Assembly: GCA_030617815.1 (NCBI GenBank)
Contig: JAUWUS010000010.1
Span: 1 to 43,145, forward strand
Source: Gammaproteobacteria bacterium
GTDB lineage: Bacteria; Pseudomonadota; Gammaproteobacteria; UBA6429; Thiohalophilaceae
DNA length: 43,145 nucleotides
Direction: 5' to 3'
Within the stretch, counting starts at the first letter, position 1; every line of letters starts with the position of its first letter. Shown here one piece after another: positions 8,775-17,393 of the stretch. Position numbers and translations under genes: made by a program. A model generated the notes under the pieces. It did not search any database. It saw nothing but the letters and a program-made list of their open reading frames with translations, and had not been told where the DNA came from.

Positions 8775-9569
8775 CTATATCCTAAAACCACCATGACGGC
8801 TACGATATCGGTAATCCATAATAAAATACCCTGCAACAATCCCTGCTAATAAAAGCACAACTAACAAACCCCAGTACCATAAAGGGAACTGTGGTCGAAT
8901 ACTTGCCAGTTCTTCTGCTGTTGGAATACGCTTGCCGCTTAAATGCACTAAAGCGACATCAATTCGTTTTTGCATTATATCATTTTGAATTTTTACATCT
9001 TTTAATTCATTAAAAATCTGTTTCTGATCAATATCTACTTTGGGTTCTGGGGTTTTTTCCAACTCAATAATTTTGAGTTTTAAGGCTTCAACTTCCTGCA
9101 AGGATGCTGTTAATTTCTTTTCCATTTCCGGATCAACAACAACTTTTCCGTCTTTACGCTTTTTTAAATCTTTAATCGTTGTCGTTGCATTAGAAAGCTG
9201 ATCACGTCGAGTTTGCAATTCACGATTTTTTTTTGTGTAATCAATTTTTAACTTATCCAGTTCCTGTGTTGTTTTTTCATATTGCTGCGCTAACACATCA
9301 TATTTTTGTGTTGCGGGTATATCAGTCATCACAAAATCCGAACGCACCCAGCCTTCGGTTCCATCTTTAAGTCTGATTTCACTAAAACCTTCTTCGGTAT
9401 CCAGCACTTCCAGTTCTGTTCCACTCGGTACTGATCTAATCACACTGGTTTTTTCATCTGCACCAACATGTATATCTAATGATATGCGATCAGTAACATA
9501 ACGCTTTTCAGCCAGTACCTGAGTTGTAAGCGACAAAAACAACGTTATAAAAATTATTATTTTCTTCAT
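8775..9569 (-). CDS. TIGR04211-type SH3 domain protein with coiled coil and C-terminal TM
   Basis: 264 residues: signal peptide (about 1-20, ending VLAEK), bacterial SH3 domain (about 22-85, 'SGTELEVLDTEEGFSEIRLKDG' region with GWVRSDF), a long coiled coil (about 90-210) and one C-terminal membrane helix (about 234-254, WGLLVVLLLAGIVAGYFIM) with a basic tail. This is the YgiM/TIGR04211 layout: an inner-membrane protein displaying an SH3 domain in the periplasm, perhaps on the peptidoglycan. Biochemical role is unknown. It lies 45 bp downstream of opdA on the same strand. Confidence 0.85.
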   Translation of the reverse strand: MKKIIIFITLFLSLTTQVLAEKRYVTDRISLDIHVGADEKTSVIRSVPSGTELEVLDTEEGFSEIRLKDGTEGWVRSDFVMTDIPATQKYDVLAQQYEKTTQELDKLKIDYTKKNRELQTRRDQLSNATTTIKDLKKRKDGKVVVDPEMEKKLTASLQEVEALKLKIIELEKTPEPKVDIDQKQIFNELKDVKIQNDIMQKRIDVALVHLSGKRIPTAEELASIRPQFPLWYWGLLVVLLLAGIVAGYFIMDYRYRSRHGGFRI

Positions 9570-9614
9570 TTCAATTCCATTCTTGTAAATACTAATTTAA
9601 AAATTCAGTTTGAT

Positions 9615-11660
9615 TTAAGCAATGCCGCTATGACGCAACAAGGCATCAATTTCAGGCTCTCGTCCGCGGAATTTTTTAAACAATTCCATTGGTTCTTTTG
9701 TTCCACCTTGTTCAAGCACACATTCTAAAAAGGCAGCACCAGTTGCTGAATCAAAAATACCTTTTTCTTCAAATAAAGAAAAAGCATCAGCGGATAATAC
9801 TTCTGCCCATTTATAACTATAATAACCTGCCGCATACCCTCCGGCAAAAATGTGCGAAAAACCATGCTGAAATCGGTTATACGAGGGTGGTCTTATTACT
9901 GCAACTTCACTGCGCACTTCATCTAAAATTTTCTGAATGCTACCCGTTAGCTCAGACTCAGGTTGATACTCGTAATACATACGGAAATCAAACAGCGAAA
10001 ACTCTATTTGACGTACCATTTGCATACCCGCCTGAAAGTTCTTTGCAGCATACATTTTATTAAATAATTCTTCTGGAATTGCGTCACCCGATTGGTAATG
10101 TGCAGCAATTAAATCCAGTGCTTCACGTTCCCAACACCAGTTTTCCATAAACTGACTCGGTAGTTCCACTGCATCCCAGGCAACACCATTAATTCCAGAT
10201 ACACCAATGTACTCAACCCTGGTGAGCATATGATGCAAACCATGACCAAATTCATGAAACAATGTCGTCACTTCATTATGAGTAAATAATGCAGGATCAT
10301 CACCAATAGGCTGAGTTAAGTTACAGGTTAAATAAGCTACCGGAATTTGCAACGAGCCATCAATATTTCGTTTACGTCCAATGCAATCATCCATCCATGC
10401 ACCACCACGTTTTTTATCGCGTGCATAGAGATCGAGATAAAACTGTCCACGCAGTTCATTTTTTTCATCACGAATTTCATAAAAGTGCACATCTTTATGC
10501 CAGGTATCAACACCATCAACTTCATTAATCGAGATGCCATACAAACGTTTAACCACAGCAAACATACCCGGAATAACTTTTGTTTCAGGAAAATAAGGCT
10601 TTAAATCTTCTTCACTAAAATCAAAGGTATGTTGGCGTAACTTTTCGCCATAATACGCAATATCCCAGGCGGATAAATCAGCAACATCATGTTCCTGCCG
10701 TGCGAAACCGGTTAATTCAGACAACTCCTGTTTTGCCATTGATTTAGAGCGTTTCGCCAGATCATGTAAAAAAGATAAAACCTGATCGGGGTCTTCGGCC
10801 ATCTTGGTAACAAGTGATCGTTCTGCATAATTTTGGTATCCCAACAGCAAAGCAAGCTCATGTCGAAGACCAAGAATATTATTCATGATATCGCTGTTAT
10901 CCCACTTGCCTGCATTTGGTCCTTGATCTGAAGCGCGAGTGGAATAAGCCTGATAAATTTCTTCTCGCAAAGCACGATCATCTGCGTAAGTTATCACTGC
11001 ATAATAGGAAGGAAAATTTAAAGTAAACAACCAACCATCCAATTCTTTAGCTTCGGCTGCCTGTTTTGCCATCGCAAGTGCCGAATCAGGTAAACCGGCT
11101 AATTGTTTTTTTTCTGTTATATGTTTAGACCATGCCTGGGTGGCATCTAAAACATTTTCTTCATACTTGCTGGTGAGTTTGGAAAGCTGCTGCTTTATGT
11201 CACGAAAACGTTTTTTCTTTTCTTCCGGTAAATCAATTCCTGATAAATGAAAATCGCGTAACGCATTATTAATAATCTTTTTTTGCGCTTCATCTAATTT
11301 TTTAAATTCAGCCGAATCTTTTATTGCCTGATACGCTTTATATAACTCAACATTTTGCCCCATTTCAGTACCGTATTCACTGAGCTTAGGCAAACAGTTA
11401 TTATAGGCATCACGCAATTCATCACTGTTTACTACCGAGTTCATATGGCTGATCGGAGACCAGGCTCGCCCCAGACGATCGTCCATTTCTTCAATCGGCG
11501 TAACCAGGTTATCCCAGTTATAAGGCTCACTATTGCTTAATATTTTTATTAATTTACTGCGATTTTCTGCCAATAGCTCATCTATAGCCGGCTCAATATG
11601 CACAACTTTAATTTTACTGAACGGAGGTAAGCCTGACATTTCAAGCAGAGGATTAGACAT
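9615..11660 (-). CDS. prlC: Oligopeptidase A (M3 family zinc metallopeptidase)
   Basis: 681 residues, the normal length. The zinc motif HEFGHGLHH begins at His469 (HExxH), with the third ligand Glu in the following helix (near VAWDAVELPSQFMENW). The protein degrades signal peptides and other short peptides in the cytosol. The open frame starts at a TTG (11663), but the next codon is ATG (11660) with AAAGG upstream, so ATG is preferred. Divergent from srkA. Confidence 0.95.
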   Translation of the reverse strand: MSNPLLEMSGLPPFSKIKVVHIEPAIDELLAENRSKLIKILSNSEPYNWDNLVTPIEEMDDRLGRAWSPISHMNSVVNSDELRDAYNNCLPKLSEYGTEMGQNVELYKAYQAIKDSAEFKKLDEAQKKIINNALRDFHLSGIDLPEEKKKRFRDIKQQLSKLTSKYEENVLDATQAWSKHITEKKQLAGLPDSALAMAKQAAEAKELDGWLFTLNFPSYYAVITYADDRALREEIYQAYSTRASDQGPNAGKWDNSDIMNNILGLRHELALLLGYQNYAERSLVTKMAEDPDQVLSFLHDLAKRSKSMAKQELSELTGFARQEHDVADLSAWDIAYYGEKLRQHTFDFSEEDLKPYFPETKVIPGMFAVVKRLYGISINEVDGVDTWHKDVHFYEIRDEKNELRGQFYLDLYARDKKRGGAWMDDCIGRKRNIDGSLQIPVAYLTCNLTQPIGDDPALFTHNEVTTLFHEFGHGLHHMLTRVEYIGVSGINGVAWDAVELPSQFMENWCWEREALDLIAAHYQSGDAIPEELFNKMYAAKNFQAGMQMVRQIEFSLFDFRMYYEYQPESELTGSIQKILDEVRSEVAVIRPPSYNRFQHGFSHIFAGGYAAGYYSYKWAEVLSADAFSLFEEKGIFDSATGAAFLECVLEQGGTKEPMELFKKFRGREPEIDALLRHSGIA

Positions 11661-11766
11661 CAACGTTGTACCTTTAACCTTTAGTCTTATAGACTTTAAA
11701 AATGTTGAAAACCCTAATTTACCACGACAAGAGCACTAACAACAAAATAACCTGTCTGAGTACAAC

Positions 11767-12759
11767 ATGAGCAATAACCCGGCAAAAACACGCCCTTACG
11801 ATAATCTCACACCCGATGTCATTCTCGATGCCATCGAGTCAATGGGTTTTGCGGTTGATGGCAGTCTGTTTCCATTAAACAGTTATGAAAATCGTGTTTA
11901 TCAAATTGGCCTGAATGAGGGTGATGACCTCATTGCCAAATTTTATCGCCCTCTGCGCTGGACAGACGAAGCCATACTCGAAGAGCACCACTTTAGTCAT
12001 GAGCTTGCTGAACAGGAAATCCCGGTTATTGCCCCCCTTAATATTGATGGCCAAAGCCTGTTTATATTTGAAGGATACCGTTTCGCACTTTTCCCCAAGC
12101 GAGGAGGGCGCAGCCCTGAATTAGACAATGAAGAACACCTGGAATGGCTGGGCAGATTCATGGGACGATTGCATGCCGTGGGTCGGACTGCCCGTTTTCA
12201 ACATCGACCAACGCTAACGGTAAAATGTTTAGGTTATGACTCTTATCATTACCTTACCGAAAATCACTTTATTCCTGATTATTTACAGCATAATTATTGT
12301 CTGGTGGTCGAAGAAATTCTGCAAAAAGTCAGCAACCGCTTTGAAGCCTGTGAGGCCAGCAACATTCGCATTCATGGCGATTGCCATCCGGGAAATATCC
12401 TATGGACGCCAAAAGGCCCCCATTTTGTTGATCTGGACGATACCATGATGGGGCCGGCAATACAGGATTTATGGATGTTACTCAGTGGCGATCAGGGACA
12501 AATGGAAAAACAATTCAAAGTCATAATGGAAGGTTACAGCATGTTCTCAAGTTTCGATTCGGCCGAACTGAGCCTGATTGAGCCTCTGCGCGCTTTACGA
12601 CAACTGCATTACAGTGCCTGGCTGGCACGTCGCTGGGACGATCCGGCCTTTCCTCTGCATTTCCCCTGGTTTAATACCCCCCGTTACTGGGAAGATCATC
12701 TCAACGATTTACGTCAACAGAATATGCTTTTAGATGAGCATATTATTAAATACCGATAA
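11767..12759 (+). CDS. srkA: SrkA/YihE-type stress response kinase
   Basis: 330 residues, family length. Catalytic loop RIHGDCHPGNILW (Asp of HGD) and metal-binding HFVDLDD, in the aminoglycoside-phosphotransferase-like kinase fold; the nucleotide-binding start SYENRVYQIG is also typical of YihE. In E. coli the protein is a Ser/Thr kinase that protects against stress-induced death, connected with the Cpx response and MazEF. Here it stands alone, divergent from opdA with about 106 bp between starts. Assignment is strong; regulation cannot be read from the sequence. Confidence 0.92.
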   Translation: MSNNPAKTRPYDNLTPDVILDAIESMGFAVDGSLFPLNSYENRVYQIGLNEGDDLIAKFYRPLRWTDEAILEEHHFSHELAEQEIPVIAPLNIDGQSLFIFEGYRFALFPKRGGRSPELDNEEHLEWLGRFMGRLHAVGRTARFQHRPTLTVKCLGYDSYHYLTENHFIPDYLQHNYCLVVEEILQKVSNRFEACEASNIRIHGDCHPGNILWTPKGPHFVDLDDTMMGPAIQDLWMLLSGDQGQMEKQFKVIMEGYSMFSSFDSAELSLIEPLRALRQLHYSAWLARRWDDPAFPLHFPWFNTPRYWEDHLNDLRQQNMLLDEHIIKYR

Positions 12760-12840
12760 TTTCATTTTGCAATTCGTAGCAAAAATGTAAGAAATTTCCT
12801 ACAACAACCTTGATTTTATTCCGTCCTTTTACTAGATTTG

Positions 12841-12869
12841 TTAACACGGTCACATTAATTTTTTATTAA
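12841..12869 (+). promoter_or_regulatory. Candidate sigma-70 promoter for the PilZ gene
   Basis: TTAACA (12841-12846) and TATTAA (12864-12869) are separated by 17 bp. The -10 box ends 15 bp before the ATG, so the leader would be very short. The match is 5/6 and 4/6 to consensus in an AT-rich background, so support is modest. Confidence 0.3.
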
Positions 12870-12884
12870 ATATAAGGTTGGGTT

Positions 12885-13193
12885 ATGTCAGAGTCTGCTC
12901 ATAAGATGGATCAGCGATGCGCTAAACGGATTGCCATCGGAGAAAAAGTCGATTTTCGTTGCAACAGCGATGAAGATTTTCGTGCCGCAATAATGGTGGA
13001 CTTCAGTGAGTCGGGCATGTTGCTTATGATGGGCGAAGAACACACCGAGGGAACCCAATTTGAAGTTCGGGTTAAAGAAGATGAAGCCATCTACTTTACC
13101 GTTAAATGCATGCGCATCGCTTCTTGCCCTGATGTTGATTCATTTAGCTATGGATGCCAAATTGAAGACCACCGTTTAGAAAGCAGTAAATAA
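12885..13193 (+). CDS. Single-domain PilZ protein (c-di-GMP receptor)
   Basis: 102 residues, one PilZ domain. The RxxxR motif (RCAKR, residues 11-15) and the DxSxxG motif (DFSESG) are both intact, so c-di-GMP binding is expected. The rest is a small beta barrel. Such stand-alone PilZ proteins act as adaptors that relay second-messenger levels to motility, secretion or enzymes. No effector gene is adjacent; the GGDEF-EAL protein at 29.7 kb is one possible source of the signal. AAGG lies upstream of the ATG. Confidence 0.85.
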   Translation: MSESAHKMDQRCAKRIAIGEKVDFRCNSDEDFRAAIMVDFSESGMLLMMGEEHTEGTQFEVRVKEDEAIYFTVKCMRIASCPDVDSFSYGCQIEDHRLESSK

Positions 13194-13710
13194 GTCTGGA
13201 TCAATGTGACACAAAGCCGATCAGTCTTTTATGACTGTTATATTGGCATAATCATTATTTAATAACCTTCAGATACTTACTGAAACTCAGCAGCAGCAAC
13301 CTTCCAACAAAAAACACTCTTCTTACCCGTCAAAAGCACTCTATTGAATCTGTAATACGCTGTATTTCAGCAAAAACAGACGTATATTGTCGACAATAAA
13401 GTATGTAAATAATTGAAATTTAAATGTATTTTGCACCATTTTTATGCATTTTTGTTGCAATGTGACAATTTAATGAAACTTTAGCTATTTTTACATTCAA
13501 ATATTCGATTAATCACATCAAATAAATAGATGCATCTAAAAGAATCATAAACTTAGAAGGTTTATTAAAATTTAATAATATTCTCAACTTATTATTAAGG
13601 TTATTTATTTACATATAAACTTTCTGCATACTAATTCCGCTTTATTAATAATTAAAAAAACGATAAATAAAGTTAACCCCCACGATGATATGTAACCAGA
13701 GGAGAGCACT
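13194..13710. other. 517-bp AT-rich intergenic region upstream of the copper oxidase genes
   Basis: No coding potential was found. It contains a small hairpin after the PilZ stop (CAGTC/GACTG around 13222-13237) and a perfect 14-bp palindrome at 13385-13398. The long leader before the oxidase pair suggests that regulatory signals lie here, but I cannot assign a specific promoter. Confidence 0.6.
13385..13398. promoter_or_regulatory. 14-bp perfect palindrome, possible operator
   Basis: TATTGTCGACAATA is its own reverse complement, about 310 bp upstream of the multicopper oxidase start. A dimeric regulator could bind it; which one is unknown. The distance from the gene and lack of a second copy keep confidence low. 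Confidence 0.3.
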
Positions 13711-14712
13711 GTGGATAGAAGAAATTTCTTGAAATTCAGCAGTGCAGGGATCGCAAGCGCATTACTTGGAAGTACGGGCCTGTTAAGTTGGGCACCGCGT
13801 GCAGAAGCAGCAACCATTTCTAAAACTTTTTATATTACCGAAGGCTTTATCACTCAACCTGATGGCGTTGATGTTTATTTCCGTGGATTTAGCCCAAGTA
13901 CCAATAACCTTACCGTTCCCGGCGCACAAATGATTGTGCAAGAAGGCGATACTGTTCGGATAACCATCGTCAATACGTTAGGCACAAGTCACAGCTTTAA
14001 AATTGATGGTGTAGTGGATAGTGGTCGTATTTATGGCGGGCAAACTAGAACCATAGAATTCCAGGTCAATAAAGCCGGTACCTATATGTACTACGATGCA
14101 CGCAACGCACCTTATAATCGTTTAGTCGGTTTACACGGTGGTTTTGCGGTTATGCCAAAAGGCAGTAGTGATGAAGTTTATGCGGGTAGCCCAAACTTCG
14201 TGCAACAATACTTCTGGTTGTTTCATGATATTGATCCAGTTTGGCATAACTCCATTCGTAATCGCCGTACGCCAGGCACAACTTACAGCCCACGTTATTT
14301 CACCATTAATGGTTTAAGTGGCCGCCCTCCGGGCTCAGCCGGTAGCGGTGATCCTGCCATTGATGCCATGCACGATCCTCTTTCCGCATTGCATGGTCAC
14401 ATTGGTGATCGTACTTTATTGCGCGTATTGAATGCTGGCCAGTGTCAGCAATCTGTTCACACGCATGGCAACCACATGGATTGGCTCACCGATAATGGCC
14501 AAATTCGTGACGAAATATGGTCAAAAGATTGTATATACCTCGAAGGCAACATGGGTAAATTTGACGCCATCTTCCCGTTTGCTCCTCCACCTGATGCACA
14601 TCCACCTGTTACAACAGGCGTATATCCAATGCATCTACACACAGAAATGTCACAAACAGCAGGCGGTGGTCTGTACATGTTTGGCTCACTCACTGACATT
14701 TTCTTTGAATAA
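13711..14712 (+). CDS. Multicopper oxidase-like protein, half A (Tat-exported; motifs I and II)
   Basis: 333 residues from a GTG start with a strong ribosome-binding site (AGAGGAGAG). The N-terminus is a Tat signal (DRRNFLKFSS, twin Arg, hydrophobic stretch, cleavage near AEA-A). The first cupredoxin domain (about 35-150) has no type-1 copper ligands: the usual HCH region reads YYDARNAPYNRL. The second domain (about 160-333) keeps HTH at 250-252 (HTHGNH) and HLH at 308-310 (YPMHLHTEM), matching copper motifs I and II of a trinuclear site, but no type-1 Cys. It is followed 15 bp later by half B, which has motifs III and IV. Periplasmic function as a heteromeric oxidase is inferred; the substrate is unknown. 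Confidence 0.8.
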   Translation: MDRRNFLKFSSAGIASALLGSTGLLSWAPRAEAATISKTFYITEGFITQPDGVDVYFRGFSPSTNNLTVPGAQMIVQEGDTVRITIVNTLGTSHSFKIDGVVDSGRIYGGQTRTIEFQVNKAGTYMYYDARNAPYNRLVGLHGGFAVMPKGSSDEVYAGSPNFVQQYFWLFHDIDPVWHNSIRNRRTPGTTYSPRYFTINGLSGRPPGSAGSGDPAIDAMHDPLSALHGHIGDRTLLRVLNAGQCQQSVHTHGNHMDWLTDNGQIRDEIWSKDCIYLEGNMGKFDAIFPFAPPPDAHPPVTTGVYPMHLHTEMSQTAGGGLYMFGSLTDIFFE

Positions 14713-14727
14713 GAAAGGGGAACAATT

Positions 14728-15771
14728 ATGGGAATGAGAAGAAGAACGACCACAGATGGCGGTGGAATGGACGGCGGTGGTGGAGGCGGCGGCATGGGTG
14801 GTATGGGCGGCAGTTGCTACATTTACCCTGCTACACCTGCAACGCCCGGTTTAACCAATGCCGATGTCACTTTTAACTTAGGCATTGATATGCAAATCCC
14901 CCTCACCATGGACGATGGTAATACCATCAACATGTGGGGCTTCACCGATAACGGTGGCAACATGGGCATGGATGGCGGCGGCATGGGCGGCGGCGGCACT
15001 TTCCCCTCACCGGCAATGCGTGTTACCCAAGGCGATATTATTCACACCAATCTCAATGTCGGCATGATGTGGGTACACACCATTCATCATCACGGCATCG
15101 AACCCGAATATCGCAGTGACGGTGTTGGCCATTTATCGCATGATGTCGCAAACGGCACTTATACCTATCAATGGCGACCCGCACATGCCGGTACCTATTT
15201 TTATCACTGCCATACCAACACCGTATTACACGCCGAAATGGGCATGTACGGCGCGCTGATTGTTGATCCACCCGAAGGCCCAGGTACATTATTTTCGGGC
15301 GGCCCAAGATATGATGTCGAAGCTTTTTGGGTGGTGGATGAAATTGATTCTTCATGGCACACGCTACCTTGGGATGCAGGCACCTGCGGCGGTGATGTGG
15401 GTTTAAATGAACTCAATCCGGATTACTTTGTGATCACCGGTGTTGATGGCAGTGGTGATTCAGCAATGAACACCCCGCCGATATCTGCAACCGTACAACG
15501 CGGCCAAAAATTATTAGCCCGTTATATTTGTGCAGGTTATCACCCACAAAAAATTCGCTTTGGTGGTTTAACCGGAAAGATCTATGCATCCGATGGTCGA
15601 CCATTACCGAAGCCTGTAAGCGTCACAGAAATTCGCGCCTGCTCTGCTGAACGTTATGACATTATCTTTGAACCGACAGAACGCGGAACCTATTTAATTG
15701 AAACTGATATTATCCATTGGGTAACAGGCGACGTACTTGGCACAACACGTACCAGCATAACGGTCGTATAA
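14728..15771 (+). CDS. Multicopper oxidase-like protein, half B (motifs III and IV, type-1 site, no signal peptide)
   Basis: 347 residues, preceded by AAGGGG. The N-terminus is Gly/Met-rich (residues about 11-29) with no signal peptide; a second Gly/Met patch lies near residues 73-92. The first cupredoxin domain holds HTIHHH (His117, His120, His122; HxxHxH, motif III) and HCH at 160-162 with His168 and Met173 (motif IV and type-1 ligands). The H-C-H to His spacing is five residues, longer than the classic three. The second domain (about 190-347) has a cupredoxin look without copper motifs. Half A supplies the missing HxH motifs and the export signal, so the two probably form one complex and may be co-exported. 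Confidence 0.8.
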   Translation: MGMRRRTTTDGGGMDGGGGGGGMGGMGGSCYIYPATPATPGLTNADVTFNLGIDMQIPLTMDDGNTINMWGFTDNGGNMGMDGGGMGGGGTFPSPAMRVTQGDIIHTNLNVGMMWVHTIHHHGIEPEYRSDGVGHLSHDVANGTYTYQWRPAHAGTYFYHCHTNTVLHAEMGMYGALIVDPPEGPGTLFSGGPRYDVEAFWVVDEIDSSWHTLPWDAGTCGGDVGLNELNPDYFVITGVDGSGDSAMNTPPISATVQRGQKLLARYICAGYHPQKIRFGGLTGKIYASDGRPLPKPVSVTEIRACSAERYDIIFEPTERGTYLIETDIIHWVTGDVLGTTRTSITVV

Positions 15772-15816
15772 GAAATATAATAATAACTATAAATAGCGTA
15801 TTTATGCGCAGTATGA

Positions 15817-15853
15817 GGGGGAGAAAAGAAGAAATTCTTTCCCCCTTTTTTTT
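15817..15853 (+). terminator. Rho-independent terminator after the copper oxidase pair
   Basis: GGGGG (15817-15821) and AAAGAA (15825-15830) pair with TTCTTT (15835-15840) and CCCCC (15841-15845), with a GAAA tetraloop, a 3-nt bulge and eight T residues after. It lies between the convergent oxidase and MBL genes. Confidence 0.8.
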
Positions 15854-15862
15854 GCTTAAAAT

Positions 15863-16792
15863 TTATTCCCACTCAATCTCGGTATAAACCTTTAATGCAT
15901 TACGTCCTTTTAAAGATTCATAATTCTTTAAATACTTAAACCTTGTTTGGTTAATTCGACTAATGTCATGTGCACCGCCACCACTTTCAATAAATAACAA
16001 AATGGTATTACGTAAAAACGATAAATAATTTCCGGTATCTTTAATGGCTTTATCTAATGTTGTTGGCGAACCATGCCCGGGGACAAGATGTTTTGGTTTA
16101 AACCCGGCCACACTATTAAATACATGTAGCCAGCTTTTAGAATTAGATTGTTCACCTATACCTAACATTCGTTCGGTATACACAATATCACCGGTAAACA
16201 TAACTTTACTTTGTGGCAACCAAATAAAACTATCACCCGGAGTATGTGCCTGGCCACGAAAATAAATTTCAAATTTCACTCCGCCTAAAGTAAATTTATA
16301 ATTATTTTTAAAAGTGATATCTGCAAATTTTTCTTTCGTCCCTTTAATGCCATCCGCACCGATTAATGTTTCTGACATTGTCCACTGCATACTCAGACGA
16401 GTCTGATGATCTTTTTTGGCAGCCTCACTGGTAATTATTTTCGCTCCCAATGACGCAAAATAATCATTACCAAACCAGCGGTGATCCTGACCACCACTGT
16501 TAATAACATACCTTATCGGTTTATTAGTCACGTTTTTGATTATTTTATGAAGTGCCTTTGCGCCTTTTAGGCTTCCACCAGAATCAATTAGAACAACCCC
16601 TTCATTTGTTACAACAAAACCAAAGGTGGCATTATTTCCCAGATTTTCTTTTGTTCTATTATTTAATGGGCCAACAATAGACCAAACATTTTTTGTGACC
16701 TTTTTAAGCGACAATTTTTGTTCTGTCGCGGCCCACGCGGAAACCTGCAACAAACAAAAAAGCATCATAAATAAACTAACTTTTTTCAACAT
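15863..16792 (-). CDS. Exported metallo-beta-lactamase-fold protein with altered metal site
   Basis: 309 residues from ATG 16792 (GAGAT upstream); the frame is open 12 codons further, but this start gives a clean signal peptide (cleavage near AWA-A). The MBL fold is visible: GVVLIDSGGS, GQAHTPGDSF, VMFTGDIVY and PGHGSPT. The usual HxHxDH motif reads SGGQDH (residues 99-104): two of the three first-site His are replaced by Ser and Gly, while Asp103, His104 and later ligands remain. It is similar in layout to SoxH-like or quinoprotein-linked zinc hydrolases. It may bind a single metal or have a different activity. It converges on the oxidase pair; a functional link is unproven. Confidence 0.8.
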   Translation of the reverse strand: MLKKVSLFMMLFCLLQVSAWAATEQKLSLKKVTKNVWSIVGPLNNRTKENLGNNATFGFVVTNEGVVLIDSGGSLKGAKALHKIIKNVTNKPIRYVINSGGQDHRWFGNDYFASLGAKIITSEAAKKDHQTRLSMQWTMSETLIGADGIKGTKEKFADITFKNNYKFTLGGVKFEIYFRGQAHTPGDSFIWLPQSKVMFTGDIVYTERMLGIGEQSNSKSWLHVFNSVAGFKPKHLVPGHGSPTTLDKAIKDTGNYLSFLRNTILLFIESGGGAHDISRINQTRFKYLKNYESLKGRNALKVYTEIEWE

Positions 16793-16936
16793 ATTAAATA
16801 TCTCGCAATTAACTATAAACCACATCACTTACAAAACATTAGATGATTTTTAGCTATATTGCCCGCTTTTAGTTAAATCAGTTTAAAAAAATTGCAATAT
16901 GAAAATCATGCAATGATAAAAAATACACAAAATGTA

Positions 16937-17266
16937 CTATTCTGGCTTCCAAATTCCCACTGCAGGATCATCCGTTGTCACACTTTTACCCACAACAGCT
17001 GGTGCTTCTTCTTGCTTAGATTGTTTTTGTGCTTTTTGGCTTTTAACTCTATCACCAGATACATGTTTAGTGAAGTCCGCTAATTGGTCTATTAATTCTT
17101 CGCGTTCATCATCCGAACCAGGGTAATCACCCAGCATATAACCTGAAACTGCCGCAAAATATTGCAGTGCCACCATCATATTTTTCTTTGCCGATTCATC
17201 ATGCTGACAAATCACACCGTATAAATTATCAATTAATTGATCCGATAAAGTAATGTCATTACTCAT
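16937..17266 (-). CDS. Small hypothetical protein
   Basis: 109 residues if translation begins at the ATG at 17266 (the frame runs open to 17356, but the upstream part is Cys/Ile-rich and unlike a protein start). AAGGCAG precedes this ATG. The protein is soluble, helical and acidic, with a Lys/Gln-rich linker near residues 72-85 and a Pro/Val-rich tail. I recognise no family. It is divergent from gor by 127 bp, which suggests a shared control region. Confidence 0.6.
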   Translation of the reverse strand: MSNDITLSDQLIDNLYGVICQHDESAKKNMMVALQYFAAVSGYMLGDYPGSDDEREELIDQLADFTKHVSGDRVKSQKAQKQSKQEEAPAVVGKSVTTDDPAVGIWKPE

Positions 17267-17393
17267 TTTTTCTGCCTTTTCTGTATATTTAATTAAGGCG
17301 CAGATTCTACATTCCTTTATAATAAGGTAACAGCAAAATATATCCTGACATTTCATCAGGAAATTAAATGAATTTTAAATTTAAGAGAATATT

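Noticed and set aside
14713-14727. Frameshift explanation for the two copper oxidase genes
   Set aside because: The second gene has its own AAGGGG ribosome site and ATG, and the junction is not a simple frameshift: half A ends with a complete domain.
14457-14795. 112-codon minus-strand ORF starting with a Pro run
   Set aside because: The Pro run is the reverse of the Gly-rich coding of oxidase half B; no start site.
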